DNA from: Mnemiopsis leidyi
Taxonomy: Eukaryota; Ctenophora; Tentaculata; Lobata; Bolinopsidae
Direction: 5' to 3'
DNA length: 64,000 nt
Assembly (NCBI GenBank): GCA_000226015.1
Contig: JH153122.1
Coordinates: 420,567-484,566 of the forward strand
In this document: one piece after another, positions 14,128 to 26,400 of the stretch
Position numbering within the stretch: the first letter of the stretch is position 1
How the letters are laid out: each line of letters opens with the position of its first letter
Notes under the pieces: model-generated
Database searches by the model: none
Told to the model about the DNA's origin: nothing
Seen by the model: only the letters and a program-made list of their open reading frames with translations
Translations under genes and position numbers: made by a program

Positions 14128-17100
14128 ATGACTTATCCACCTGCTTCAACTCCTATCCCAGAAAGAATGCTGGAGTTTTCAGAAAGGATCGTGGTTATTC
14201 TAATCCTTGCTTTGCTATCCCTGACTTGTATTGTGGGTAAGAAACTTTTTAGAGTTTTCAGAAAGGATCGTGGTTATTCTGATCCTTGCTTTGCTGTCCC
14301 TAACTTATATTGTGGGTAAGAAACTTTTTAGAGTTTTCAGAAAGGATCGTGGTTATTCTGATCCTCGCTTGCTGTCCCTGACTTGTATCGTGGGTAAGGA
14401 ACTTTTTAGAGTTTGCAGATAAGGATCGTGGTTATTCTGATCCTTGCCTTGCTGTCCCTGACTTATATTATGGATAAGGAATTTTGTTTTTTTCAATTCT
14501 GCATCACTCATATTGTAGTTATATTTGATATCAGAGTATAAGAAACTAGTTTAAGCATGGAGAATGAATGAGTGTAGTTATAGCGGTATATATTTTGTTT
14601 TGGAAAAATTGTTTGAACCTCCCGATAGAGGTTCATAATTGAGTTGCATCTTTAAAATTTCAAGATTATTTCTTTAAATGAGTTTTTCCTTATACGGGTA
14701 CTGATTCCAATCGCAGATTCATACATACTCCTTATATTATGTTCATCTGAACTTCATACAATTATAAATTCCAAAATGGGGCAATAGAAATCCAGTCATT
14801 TTTATCACAAACTTACAGTTATCTGGGGACTTCAGTCTTTTTTTGCCTACAATCGTAGGACCGTAGAAAGCTCCACACAATGCCCGGTAGACTTTAACCT
14901 ATCTTAATTACTTTATCCCAGGAAATCTTCTGGTTATCCTCTCGTTCGCTCAAGTCAAGAAGTTGAGACGAGTTCACGGTAACTTGTTTATAATCAGCCT
15001 GGCTGTCGCAGATCTCATTGTAGGGACGCAAACTCTACCGATAATTGCTGTTAATGTGTATTCAGGTTAGCTTCTTAGTTCTTATTCCAGGGCCATTTGT
15101 TTGTCGCGGTGGTCATGAAATCACGAAATTTGCAGTTTTAGAGTTATGTTTATGGTCGTTGGAACAAAATGTTTTGGGGCCACGATTTTCTGAGGCAGCA
15201 CGACTTCGACGTGAACCAATCCTTGAAGCAGAATGAAATTTCATTTCATCATCCATCTAATGACAAATGTTTTCCCAGGAACCTACAAGTTCGGGGAAGT
15301 TTGGTGTAACGTATCCGCATATTTAGACGACGTTGCAATTGTTGCATCTGTCTGGATACTTGGCGCTTGTTCTATTGATAGACTTCTATGCATAGTGAAG
15401 CCTTTTAAGTGAGTATCAAGATTTATTTACAATCAATAATCATGCATTTTTGCCATCATTATCAAATATCTGAGATGAGTTTAAAACAAAAAAGAAAAAA
15501 TCTCTCATAAGATTAAGAATAACAGTAATATAAACTACTATTTGATGTTTATTGAAGATTGACACTCACAGGTACAAGCAACTTGTAACTGAGCGCAGGG
15601 TGTTTATCGTTACCGTTACTCTTTGGGTCTACGCAATATTCCTCTCCTCCGCTCCACTTTTAGGCTGGAACGAATTTTGTTCGTATTTTGACATATTTTT
15701 GTCTACTTTGATGAATTTATGATTGTTAATGCTTCCCTTCTGACCAGATTTTCAGGATCGCTAAACATAGTATGAAATTCAAAATACTATCAACGTTTAT
15801 ATTGATAATTCGCCAACTTTATTAATTTATTTGTGACACAAACTTCTGCAGCGTTCTCGACCTTCTCCCTGTCCTGTGCTATGAACCCAACCATGCCCGG
15901 ACATCACAAGTACTACTTCCTTCTTTTTCAGATAGGTTCTTTTCCTGTCCCGCTTGTGGTTGTAGGTCTGTACTTATATGTTCTATTTATTGTTAAAGAT
16001 AGTTATCAGTGCACCTTAGCATTATCAGAAGACTTTCCACAAAGCTGAAATTCACCAAACTTTTTTTGCTAACCTTATATTGTGTTTGTTGAATCCACTC
16101 TCCAACAGGTTATTCCTACTCCAGAATATTCACGAGGTTGCTGGCGATGAAAAATGGGTAATGAACCGTGTCAAGATTTACAGCTCCTACAGGACCAGCT
16201 TCAATATCCCCAAGTTTTGCGATAATCTTTACTTAAAAATTTGCAGAAGAAATCAAATACAAATGCGTTTCAGAGTGAATGCGTCGCAGACAGAGAAGAA
16301 AAGTGCTATCAGTAAAAGAAAACGGCGGTTTAAACCCAATCACAGAGCCGCAATAACTGTTTTCGTGGCATGTGGAGCATTCATGTTTTGTACATTACCG
16401 TCAACGTTAATAGGTAATTTGTAAATTCGGTTATTAACAAGATAAAGATATCGAATACCGGCCCAAATAGACGGTGCAGGCAGCTGCATCTTTAATATTT
16501 ATTTTACCGTTTGTCGCGGTTACACACGATTCTTAACTTGCAGCTCAAAGCTGAACGTTAGACGGATAAAATCTCGTCACGGCAGTAGATGTGTATCATT
16601 TGACTAAACATATGTTGGTCGGTTATCAACGACACACATCGGCCTTTAAACAACAGCAAATGCAATTTCTTCACCTTTCATTTATAGTAATTCAATACGA
16701 TACAGGTAATGCGTTTTGGTTCGGGAAGGAATACGAAATTGACAGGCGGTTGCTCATGGCAACTGCATGGGTACTGTATTTCAACTCGGCTCTTAATCCC
16801 ATTATCTATGGTGTTTTCAACCCAGAATTCAGGTGCGTTTTATTTGAAATTGGCGGTAAATTTGACTTTCTCGTAAAATTTTTTACTAGCAAACTGGACC
16901 CTCATAATAAAGTAATTAGACCGCCTTAATTCATTTGACTTTACTCATAACTTCATAAGGATAAACTTCTTGATTACTATTCTTATACCAGCCGTCAATC
17001 AGACAGCTTGTTTGTGCATATTATGAACTATTCTAACTTCCAGATCGGCTTACAAAAGAATCATCATCAGAAGAAGCAGTTTTGACATGTCTACAAGGTG

Positions 17101-18770
17101 GGCTTAGGGACACGCTAAAAAATCACTTGTAGATGCTTTAAGTTTAACACGACAGCTAAAATACACTTGTAATTGGTATCAAGTTTGACGAAGACAAATG
17201 AAACTAAGTTTTAAGGACTTTTCTCTGGGGTCCTTAGACATCTCAAAAACTACCTCTAGACTTGTTTTGAGAGAGTGTCTTTTCGACCATCTTACTTGAC
17301 ATAATTACAGAGATCATCTACCAAAATTTTCTTACTCAGCAGCTATGATACACAAATTGAACAAAGTTTAAAAGGCTTTTCTGGCATTCTCTGTCATCAC
17401 TCATCTCAAAACAATAGCTCTAGAGTTGCTGTTGAACTTTATGGTTTATTTCTACTATCATACTTGACGTAATTGACGATTGATTTATGACTGAATTTAA
17501 CTGATCCCTCCTCCCAGGACAGGAACAGCTACTCTGATGGGCAGAGTGACACCAGCAGGACGACGTCTGGAGAGACACTACAGCATCGCCGGACCTCCCT
17601 CCAGGGTAAACTCATGTTCCTTTTCTATTTACTTTTTTACCTCAGTAATCATTTCTATCTGCTGATCCTTAGTTCCTGTACCAACTAAGCATTTATTTCT
17701 TCCTGAAAGTACTAATATGCGAGAAACTGTTCAGCTATTTACCTTTGTTGGTACTTACTTGTAATAGTCAGTCTTGGTGTAGTGATGTAGCATATGTTAG
17801 TAGTCCCTATATCACTACTGCTTCTGCAACGTGGAAGACAATTTAGAAAACTTAAAATGATCTCAGCGGATCCATAAAAGGCTCTTTGATTCCCATTGCT
17901 CTTGTTTGCATTACCTATCACCAACAAAAACTTACTTTTTCAACCAAGGAAACCTCCCAATTTTGATGCTAAGATATTTTCAGCAGCACATGGAGAACTC
18001 TATCAGATTTCGTGAGAGTTTAAAAAGCAGACGAGTCAGGTCTCAAAGTTGTGTCTCCATGAGCACAAACGAGAACAAGTACAGACGGGTTTCTCTTTTA
18101 CCCAGTAAGTAGTACAGATCTTCGAGAAGTGTTCTGGGGTTCCAGACGTGTGGTTCAGAAAAAAGTCTTTGAATACTTAACTGGCCTTTTGATTAACACT
18201 TTTACTTCTTAATCTAATTTTACATAGCTTATACACTACATGCCAATGAGCGGTAAGTTATTTCATAAAAAGTCATGCTCTCCTAAATACCAGCTTTTCG
18301 TAAAAATTTTGCACTCTCAAGTCCGGGAAAATTTGCCTTGTGAGATATTACTAATTGTAAAACTTTTCCTCTGTATTTTGATCTTAAAGTTAACTCTTAG
18401 GAGTCTAGCGTTTCTCAATTGGACGCCAGATGGTTACTTCATATGTTTACTTTATGTTGATGTGCTAAATTAATTTAGTATAAAATTCATCTTAATCGCC
18501 GAAACCTACGGTACTTAAGAGTTTGGGACGATAGTCAAATTTCAATTCTGTCAACATAATATTTCAGAACCATCCGCTTTTAATCTCCCATGTGTTCGAG
18601 AGATTCCGAACTCAAAAGCAAGATTCGGCGGAAATCCTGCCAGATCTTCAGCCTCGGGGTCCTCTCTGCCGTCGTCTGTCCCCAATGAAACGGATTCTGT
18701 TTTAACAAGCACAGTTTTCTCAAATGCACTTGCAATGTCCTCTGAAGATGGCTCCAGAGGCACAGTTTAA
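14128..18770 (+). CDS. Amine-type rhodopsin-class GPCR (GPCR-A), 12 coding exons
   Basis: Predicted seven-span plasma-membrane receptor of about 470 residues. Exons: 14128-14236, 14922-15065, 15279-15408, 15572-15678, 15852-15965, 16109-16157, 16247-16413, 16706-16832, 17044-17097, 17518-17605, 17984-18104, 18568-18770; all phases agree. Visible marks: TM1 GNLLV, TM2 LAVAD, TM3 starting at a Cys with D3.32 and ending IDRLL, ECL2 SLSCAM, TM5 FPVPLVVVGYSYS with Tyr 5.58, TM7 NSALNPIIY. D3.32 is the amine anchor of biogenic-amine receptors. The opsin lysine is Tyr, so it is not an opsin. TM6 reads CTLP where most relatives have CWxP. The cytoplasmic tail of roughly 150 residues is Arg/Ser-rich. 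The donor of exon 4 (GTTCGT) is weak but gives an ECL2 exactly as long as in GPCR-B. Ligand unknown; class A assignment is firm. Confidence 0.9.
14163..14480 (+). repeat. 79-bp tandem repeat of the exon 1 end plus donor of GPCR-A
   Basis: A unit of 79 bp (last copy 78) is repeated about four times. Each unit holds the TM1 codons for ERIVVILILALLSL and the following intron start. Copies 1-3 keep a GTAAG donor; in copy 4 the donor GT has become GA. Only copy 1 sits behind the start codon at 14128 in the right frame. Because 79 is not a multiple of three, read-through of the array breaks frame, so copies 2-4 are most likely intronic debris or decoy donors. Confidence 0.88.
16510..16579 (+). repeat. 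Dispersed ~70-bp repeat, copy 1 (GPCR-A intron)
   Basis: This copy begins TTTGTCGCGGT and shares the core GCTCAAAGCTGAACG and the end ATCTCGTCA with 43850-43914. Similarity stops abruptly on both sides. No target duplication was found, so the type of element is unknown. Confidence 0.6.
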
Positions 18771-18774
18771 TAAA
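18769..18774 (+). promoter_or_regulatory. Possible polyadenylation signal AATAAA of GPCR-A
   Basis: AATAAA overlaps the TAA stop at 18768-18770. If used, the 3' UTR would be very short; a signal further down is equally possible. Confidence 0.3.
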
Positions 18775-20466
18775 AGTTCCGAGTTCGCTTACATTTTAAA
18801 AATATATGGATTTTAAAAAAATTTCATGATTCCTCAATCCATGTTAGACAATATTTCATCAATAACTTATAATGAATTTTGACAGTCTGAATTGAGAGAG
18901 ATTAACTTAATTTTGAATATTTGAACTTAATCCTTTTACAGTTTTTTGTTAATTAAGTGCAAAAAATTATAACAGGATTATAAGGAATGTAATTTTAAGT
19001 TTGTGCCTTCATTTCAGTTTTGATAGCTTGCAGAAAAACCTAAAAAACTTGCCTATTTAAAATTGTATAGCGATTCGTGATTATTTCTGTATAAATAACA
19101 ACATCAAAATTACTTGAAGTTTGAAATTAGCAATTAACATTTTGCAACCAAGCCAAATTAATTTATTAGTAATTATCCATTATAGGTTAATTCATTGATA
19201 GTTTAGAATTATAATTTTATGGGCGACCCTTGAAAGATCCAAGTTTTAAGATTATCAGCAGACTTATTCAATTCACCCGATCCTTTTTTATGGCTTCGGC
19301 CTTTACTTGAAATGGATATTCGGCCCCTGGAGATACGACTGTATTAACAGTGTAAAAATTTAGTGACGGCTTAGACGGGTTAGGGTTAGGGTCAGGGGAA
19401 GAATCATAAATCATAATTTTATCTATAAGCACAATTGGGATCAGTGATACGAAACATTCAGCTTAAACCGCCTCCTTCTCTTCTCTCTTCTCTCTCCACT
19501 TTCCTCTCTCATCTCTCTCCTCTCTTCACTTATCTTTTTCCTCTCCTCTCTTCCTCTCCTCCCTCTACAATTTAACTCTCCTTTTATGTTTTATCGCTAT
19601 TAAAAAATCTGTCAAGCTTGTGAATCTTTTGCGGTTGATATTATTTTGTTTACGATATACTATAGTTGTCGATTGTATAACTTCAAGAAATTTATATCTA
19701 AATATAAAAACGGTAATTGAATCGGCTGCAGACAAATATACAGTTGATCTTTACAATCAAGCAACCTAGGCTTGTTAAAAAAAGAAGTATCGCAAATTGT
19801 GTCAGGAGTATTCCACAACATTTTATTTTTAGCAGAATGTCGCAAAAATTAGTTCAAGCAATGAAATGTATACACGCTGAGAAAAAAAAACTTATCACTT
19901 GATAAACAATTTTGAAATCTTTATGATAATTTGCTAATTCTAATACAACTCACAATGGTATAAAGATCACAAACGGTAACACACTTAGAATACAAATAAA
20001 CAATTAGAGTGACCGAAAGTATGCAAAAAAAATTGTTTTTCTACCACGGTAAAACTTTACAAGTCTTTAAAAACATGAAGGTTTTTGTTAGGCAGATCAG
20101 CCTCTCGCAATCATTAAAAAACGTAAAACTTTACAAACACGTTCATTTATCTACTTAAATCTTCGGGGTTGACGGCTATGATTTTATTTCCCACAAGCTG
20201 CATATATATAGTACAGGAAACAATCATATGTTACAAATGAGATTAGGCATATATGCACGAATCGCAAAAGTCGCACGATCCGAAATAATGAGCTACAAAT
20301 TCAAAATGTTTTTTGAGTTTTGCCCTCAAATTCATATTAAATCCAATAATTGTCTTTACAGAAATCTTCACACAATATCACTCAGATCTGTGCCATTTGG
20401 AATGCGTTCCGGTTCGATTCTGAGAAGAAATGTTAATCAGTAAATGAGCACGATTGTAATATTAAG
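18771..20466. other. Spacer between convergent GPCR-A and receptor genes
   Basis: AT-rich sequence likely holding 3' UTR of GPCR-A. It contains a short GGGTTAGGGTTAGGGT run near 19378 and a CT-rich tract at about 19469-19567. The small open frames on both strands overlap each other and show no family signal. Confidence 0.5.
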
Positions 20467-20472
20467 TTTATT
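20467..20472 (-). promoter_or_regulatory. Polyadenylation signal AATAAA of the receptor gene
   Basis: AATAAA on the minus strand lies about 80 bases after the receptor's predicted stop codon, a usual position for a cleavage signal. Confidence 0.5.
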
Positions 20473-20551
20473 GGTCTTTTACTCTGTTATTGGTGATTTA
20501 CAGTAAGATAGTCATATTGATCTCTTGCTTCAAGGAACTGTGAATGAGAAC

Positions 20552-23407
20552 TCAGAAAACCGTGTACCTTGGGTTTATCTCCTCGACCGGAGACACAGAC
20601 TGTCGTAAAGGTGGCGTCTTCAACAAAAATGCTTCGATAGTTCCATCCTGTAATGCCGAATTGATTGAATGTAAAAAAAAACAAAAAAAATCAGCCATAT
20701 ATAAAACATGAAACCTATTTTAATAATGCAATCAGCAGATATTCTTCAAAATACGACTAAATTTCTTAAAGATTTCCTTCGACAAAATCTCTTAAATCAA
20801 TTAAAAGATTTTTAAATCTATGAATCATAAATGTTAAACTTAAATGTGGAGATTTAATTTTGGATTAACTTAAATCTTTTGGTATTATTACGTAACACGA
20901 ACTAGCAAAGTACGTCAGTGATGTCATAAAAGTTATCCCAATTCTTACCAAGAATTTGACTGGACCGCATGACGTTGTTTGTTTGTTTTCGGGAATGTCT
21001 TTTCTTGCACTGTCTGTCAGGATGATGTCTCCAACTGCAGAAAATCATTAAGTTTGTCAGCCTCATAGAGTTTAATCGAGCTTAAAGTTGCCTCGTCTGA
21101 CAGCACTTATACGCAGGGGAAGTATTTGTTACAAATTTTGAATTTTATCCGTCAAAAGGAAGCCGTCACATTAAATTAGTTTTAAATTGATTACTTACAA
21201 TTTGCGTTTTCGAGAAGGGCATCGAGTTGAGCCGCCAAGTTGCTTGTAATGCAAAGGCGAGGGTTCGAGGTATCAGCCAAAATGAGGCCTCCAGATGTAA
21301 CACCTAACATGATGTTGATTATTGATAAACTTAAACTATTGAAGTATTAAAAACGGATTAGGCATTTCTATTGCTCTATTTCATTAATTTTCAACGAAAC
21401 AAATAGAAGTCAAAACTTTGAATAGTTATCTTTAGAGGTTTAAAGATCCATCTTTTGTAAGACGTCAAGAGTGAATTTATTTATTTAATAGCAATTGCTT
21501 AAAGTTTTATCAATTTTATTACATAACTCTTAATATCAGATTGTTAAACTCAATATGAATAACTATAGATCTTAAAGTATCGAACTTTAAAGTATTGAAG
21601 ATCATTTATATAAGATTAGCATCCCAACTGCCAATATGAAAAAGACCAACATCAAAATTGGCTTTGCAAAGTGACAATTCAATGAATGATTTTAAGAATT
21701 CTACTGAAGAAATTCAACCCAAAGTGCTTTAGTTTTGGCACGTTAAGGGGTTTTCTATTTATGCAGCAGACGATCTCTATGCCCCCATTTTGTCATCGAA
21801 GCCAATTATTAGTGATTTGACAGCCTGAATTATGATGCTATTTCTAACAGGTTGAACCATGATGTCACTCTGATTAACAAAAATCGACGGGTGAGGGTTT
21901 AATTCCATTATATGTTAATATTCCATGCTGAGTTTTGTTTCATTTGGTTTTGTGTCAGCTTCCGGAGCATAATTACTAATTAGGCTACTGTTGAGACTGG
22001 AGTGTGGATCAGTCCCAGTCCGTGTTGCTAAAGGGTCTACGAACATTATACTATTATTCCATTTTTATTTTAGCTCCGTTATTTGAAACTGGGAATCAAT
22101 ATATCTTCATATTCTGAATCCATTTCTCAATCCTACTTTTATCAATTATCATTTACTGTAACCGACCATCTTATATAGTAGTATTAGATATTTGACGTAA
22201 TATGGGAGCCAAATCAGACACAATTTAAGATCGTTCTTTAATAGTTCTTTATTCGTTCCTACTTATATTTACCTGAATGAATGGCGACTTTAATGGCGAT
22301 GTTCTTCTCTGCCGCTTGCTCGAGAAGAGTTTGAGCATACTCAAGTATCTGATGAGGTGCCTTCTCTTCGTTGTATAGTCCTGATATTACAACAGGGTGC
22401 CCGTTACTGTCTACAACCTGGATAATAAGAGTTACTCGGATTTCTTCTTATATGGTTCAATATATGCATTTATAATAACGAACTGTTCTACGATACTTGC
22501 TTTTCCATCCCTTTCTAATCTCTGCACCAATGAGATATGATGATATCGGCACATAACGTAATGACCATCTAGCCTCATCGGGACTAGTCCAATTTAATAT
22601 GCCTGACATTACAGGACTGACATGAGTGACACATTAGATCACAAAATCCGCGCCGACATTTTCACCGATTACATTGACAGAAATCGTCTGCATGTTGCAG
22701 CGGTCAATTCTCACGGTCACTACCCTCCCTGAGTGTCATGCAGGAGAACATATGTGATTTTTAAATGCGTGTTGTCCGTCCCAAATATTATAACTTTTTC
22801 TTTGAACGACGGCCTTTACTTCAAATCTCTTAGGCGATACTAATTCTATTGGACAGACAATCTTTTGATCAAATTTTTACCGATGTTATTTTGGTAGATA
22901 CCGATTTTCCTATAGAAGTTCGACGGCTCACTTTGGCTCAGATGTCAGATATCGTGCTAGTATATTAACTTGTCAACTTTACTCATGGACAAGAATTCAG
23001 TTCCGGACTGTCCGGAAGAACGATGTTGTTTCAGAGTAATAATTTTATTATTCCACACTCGTGACTCAAAGATATGGGTCATTATTATATGTGCCTAGCC
23101 CGACGAACTATTTGTGAATCCTTGATTCCTTGCTGTACAGCATGTAAAACAATGTATTCAGGTTGAGGGTTCCTTACAGGGAACGGTCCGTACTTTCCTG
23201 CAATCTTATAACCCTTGTCTGTAAATTCTGCAAACCTGGTAGATGTCTCTGGTGACGACTTCTGTGTGATTCAGCTCCTCGTAAGAGTTGATAGCGGCGA
23301 TCTGATCTCGGTCCTCCAGCACCCTAACCTTCACTGCCGCCCCCGTTACATACTTGTTCTCTGCTTTTTCAACCTCCAGTCCTTTCTCGATCTGCTCGAT
23401 CACCTTC
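20552..23407 (-). CDS. Cyclase-fold exons of the receptor, catalytic residues missing
   Basis: Five exons give about 200 residues that track the class III cyclase fold: PRKVIEQIEKGLEVE matches the usual start after the coiled coil; EVVTRDIYQ matches EVVTLLNDLYT; VVISGL matches VVSGL; VAIHSG matches IGIHSG; PRLC matches PRYC; the end GPVKFLDGTIEAF is a normal closing strand. Differences: the metal Asp of SDIVGFT falls on Lys or a neighbour, the Asp of the IGDAY segment is gone (here NGHP), the guanine-contact Glu is Val, and the Asn and Arg of GDTVNTASR fall on Ala. The guanine-contact Cys (PRLC) is kept. This suggests a pseudocyclase that may still dimerise. Catalysis by a partner chain cannot be excluded. 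Confidence 0.8.
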
Positions 23408-26400
23408 CTGCGGAGGGACGAGATTTACAGTTGTTTTGAGATGGATCGTTTCAGTAAATTAGCTGATCCTTTGTATTTCCTCAAGAAAATGCACAATGCT
23501 CGCTACGGGCTTCCCCAAAATTAGAAGCTAATTCCTAACTAAGTAACTAAGTAACTAACTAACTAATTTGACAAGACCGCAGTATTAATAGTCCTGTCAT
23601 TAACCAAATGTGTTAAAAGAGTTTTATAGTCTTAGGTGGCGATTTCCTGATTCTTCACTTCCTTCCTCTACGTCTATGAAAGTATGGGGCTTCCAACAAG
23701 GACAATTGTTACCTCAAGAGGTCAAGAGTGTTGACCTCAAGAGTTTAAGAGCAACTTTAGGGAGATGCTTTCTGCATGGTAAAAATTGATAAATCGTATA
23801 TAAGTGTACAGCAATCAAAATTAAACAGTTTTCCAAAATTGACATTCCAAATCTTTTTAACGCTTTAAATAACGCTTTCTTCGAATCATTGATTGTAATC
23901 TTTCTTCTCTAACTGCCGTACTAAGCACATTTTTCCCTTCACTAACCTCCTAATAAGCAGAAGGAATTCGACAAATTTTTCGATGATAGCTTAATCTGGA
24001 GATTGAAGGTTTAACAATTACCGTCTTTATATAGTAATGTCGATTTTGTTGCAAAACAATTTCCAAGAAATCCCATATCTGAACGATTTTTCCTCGACTT
24101 AAGTTATCTGATCAGTTTACAAGTTTCAATATGCGGCCGAGGCCTGAAAGTTGATTAGACGATTTTTGTCCTTGCTCCTTACAATTTTTTGCCAGTTACC
24201 ATGGTAGTAAATATATGATAGTAACCATGGAAGTAACCAGGTTAGTAACCTTGGTTGTAACCATGGAAATAACCATGGTTACTGCGTATAACACTATCTA
24301 CACAGCAAGCAATACCGCTACTTACTAACAAACTTCAACACCACATGTCTTGTCAGCTCTATATCTCTATTCAGCTGAATTGTGCAGTGAAATCTGCTCC
24401 TGAGTATCACAATGACAAAGACCACTTAGCACTTAGCAGTTCCAGTATAGTGTCAGACGCTCTCATCATCACGATATGAGCGTGATCTCATTAGGCAGCG
24501 ATGTGTGATATTAGCTCTAGCTAGTCATTGTTGGGGACTTCTTGTTCGAGAACAAAGGGCGAAGAGTAACACATGTGGATTTATTGTGGTCCCTGGTATA
24601 ACTATTTATAAAGGTGTAGCAGTCCTTCTTAACTGCCAAACCTAGTGGTTTAACTCTGTAACACGTTCTTATTCCACCGTAAGCAGACACTTTAAGTCTG
24701 CTGATTCAGTTGAAGTACTCTTCGTCGCTGTTGTCGGATCCAGCAACATTTGATATGCAATTTCAGTCGTGTCCGATAGCAAGCTCAATCTTCATTACCT
24801 GGTCATATGTCTATCGGCGAGAAATATAATATCTGTGTCAGGCGAAACTGGCTTGCCCTGCTTTGTTGGGTATTCATTTTTGATTTCAGTTCGACATTCC
24901 GACCATTAGAATTAGTTCTTTTAAATTTTGTGTGCATTCCTGATCCCCTAAGATATTTGACTTTCATACCGGGGGAGGGGGCAAAATTATTTTTTCCTAT
25001 GTTTGGCCTTAATAAAGCTCAGGCTGTGATCAAAAGATTTCAGACATTTTTGCGGGAAGCAGTTATATTATCATACGTTATTAGTTGGGGATGTCAAATA
25101 CAGCCACAGCCCTCTTCTTTTTTCGAAATAAGATAAAGGTTTATTTTTGGCATTAATTTCTGTTAAGATACACCTTCTCTGAAAAAATAAGAGCTCTAGC
25201 GTGTCTACTTCCATAAAACCTTATTTGCTAGTTGTGCAACATTTTTATATTCAAAAATAAGATCTTATTCTTAAATATAAATATAGTACAACTAGCAGCA
25301 ATTGCAAATAATTTTTATGAAAGTAGACACGCTAGATGCTCTAAAATCTATATCATACTAATTCGTATTTTGTAACCATTTCTATGGAACCTTTTTTGGC
25401 AATTTGATCAATCTCCAAGCTTGAACTTACTCCTCGTAGTTCTCAAATAGCAGTTCAAGCTTCGTAAACACACCTACACTCTTTACTTAAAGTCTTGAGT
25501 CCTATTCTAATATTTGTCTCATGCATACCATATTTGGAATCAAAGTACAGCCACCTATCATTGACGTAAATTTGAATTTATGGTATTTACGTCAACGAAT
25601 CTTGTTAAATGTCGGACATAGAAGACATTAAGCATGTAATTTCGAAATTATATTTTTATAGATGGGTGAACACCCGCTCTAATTCTTAACAAAGTCAGAA
25701 ATATTTTCATGTTCATCATGCTGTAGGTTTAAAGCGGCCTCATGAAACAGTTGTAAGTGACTGATTACTATTACCGGTGTGGTACCGGTGTCTTTAACCA
25801 CTTTAAAGATTTATAAGGCCTTTGCTAAGGGCTCTAATTTTATGCCACTGATTTGTCCTGGAAAGTAAGCGTTGACATACGTTGAATTTATTGGCTTTTA
25901 AAGTGCGCCCTCGTTGGTTTAGGTAGTACAGCTAAGTCTAGAAAGTCTAGTTCTACCCTGCTGTTAAATCGTATCATAGTAGATGATTTGATGTGTAAAA
26001 GATACCTCGAGATATCGTTTTCTTTGCATCCAAAAAGTCATGTTTCATGCACGTTTGGGCTCGGCCATAATAATTGATGTAATTCAAATACATTTTTCGT
26101 TTTTTTGTTCTGTTTTGGCACAATAGCACTAGCTCACGAAAGGATTTCAGGAGATATTTGAAAATCGATGTAAATATCTTTTTCTTTCGAGCAAACTTTC
26201 ATTTTACACCTTTCGCAGCTTTAATCACGTACTCCCTGCACCCATGTTACAATTACCCGTGAATATCTAACTGTCTAGACCGTATTTCAGGACGGGACCG
26301 ATCACAATAAGCCGATTAAGCTGTCATCCAGTGCATCTAGCAGCTTGACGTATCCACCCAGCTCGACAGCTTTATGACTATTTGAATATGACGTCGTTCA

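Noticed and set aside
14231-14422. Extra open frame reading the repeated TM1 segment
   Set aside because: It has no ATG start and results from copies 2-3 of the 79-bp repeat, not from a separate gene.
20487-20684. Alternative C-terminal frame of the receptor (reading NYRSIFVEDATF)
   Set aside because: Exon 21 ends in phase 0, which selects the frame DGTIEAFLLKTPP; that frame also matches the normal end of a cyclase domain.
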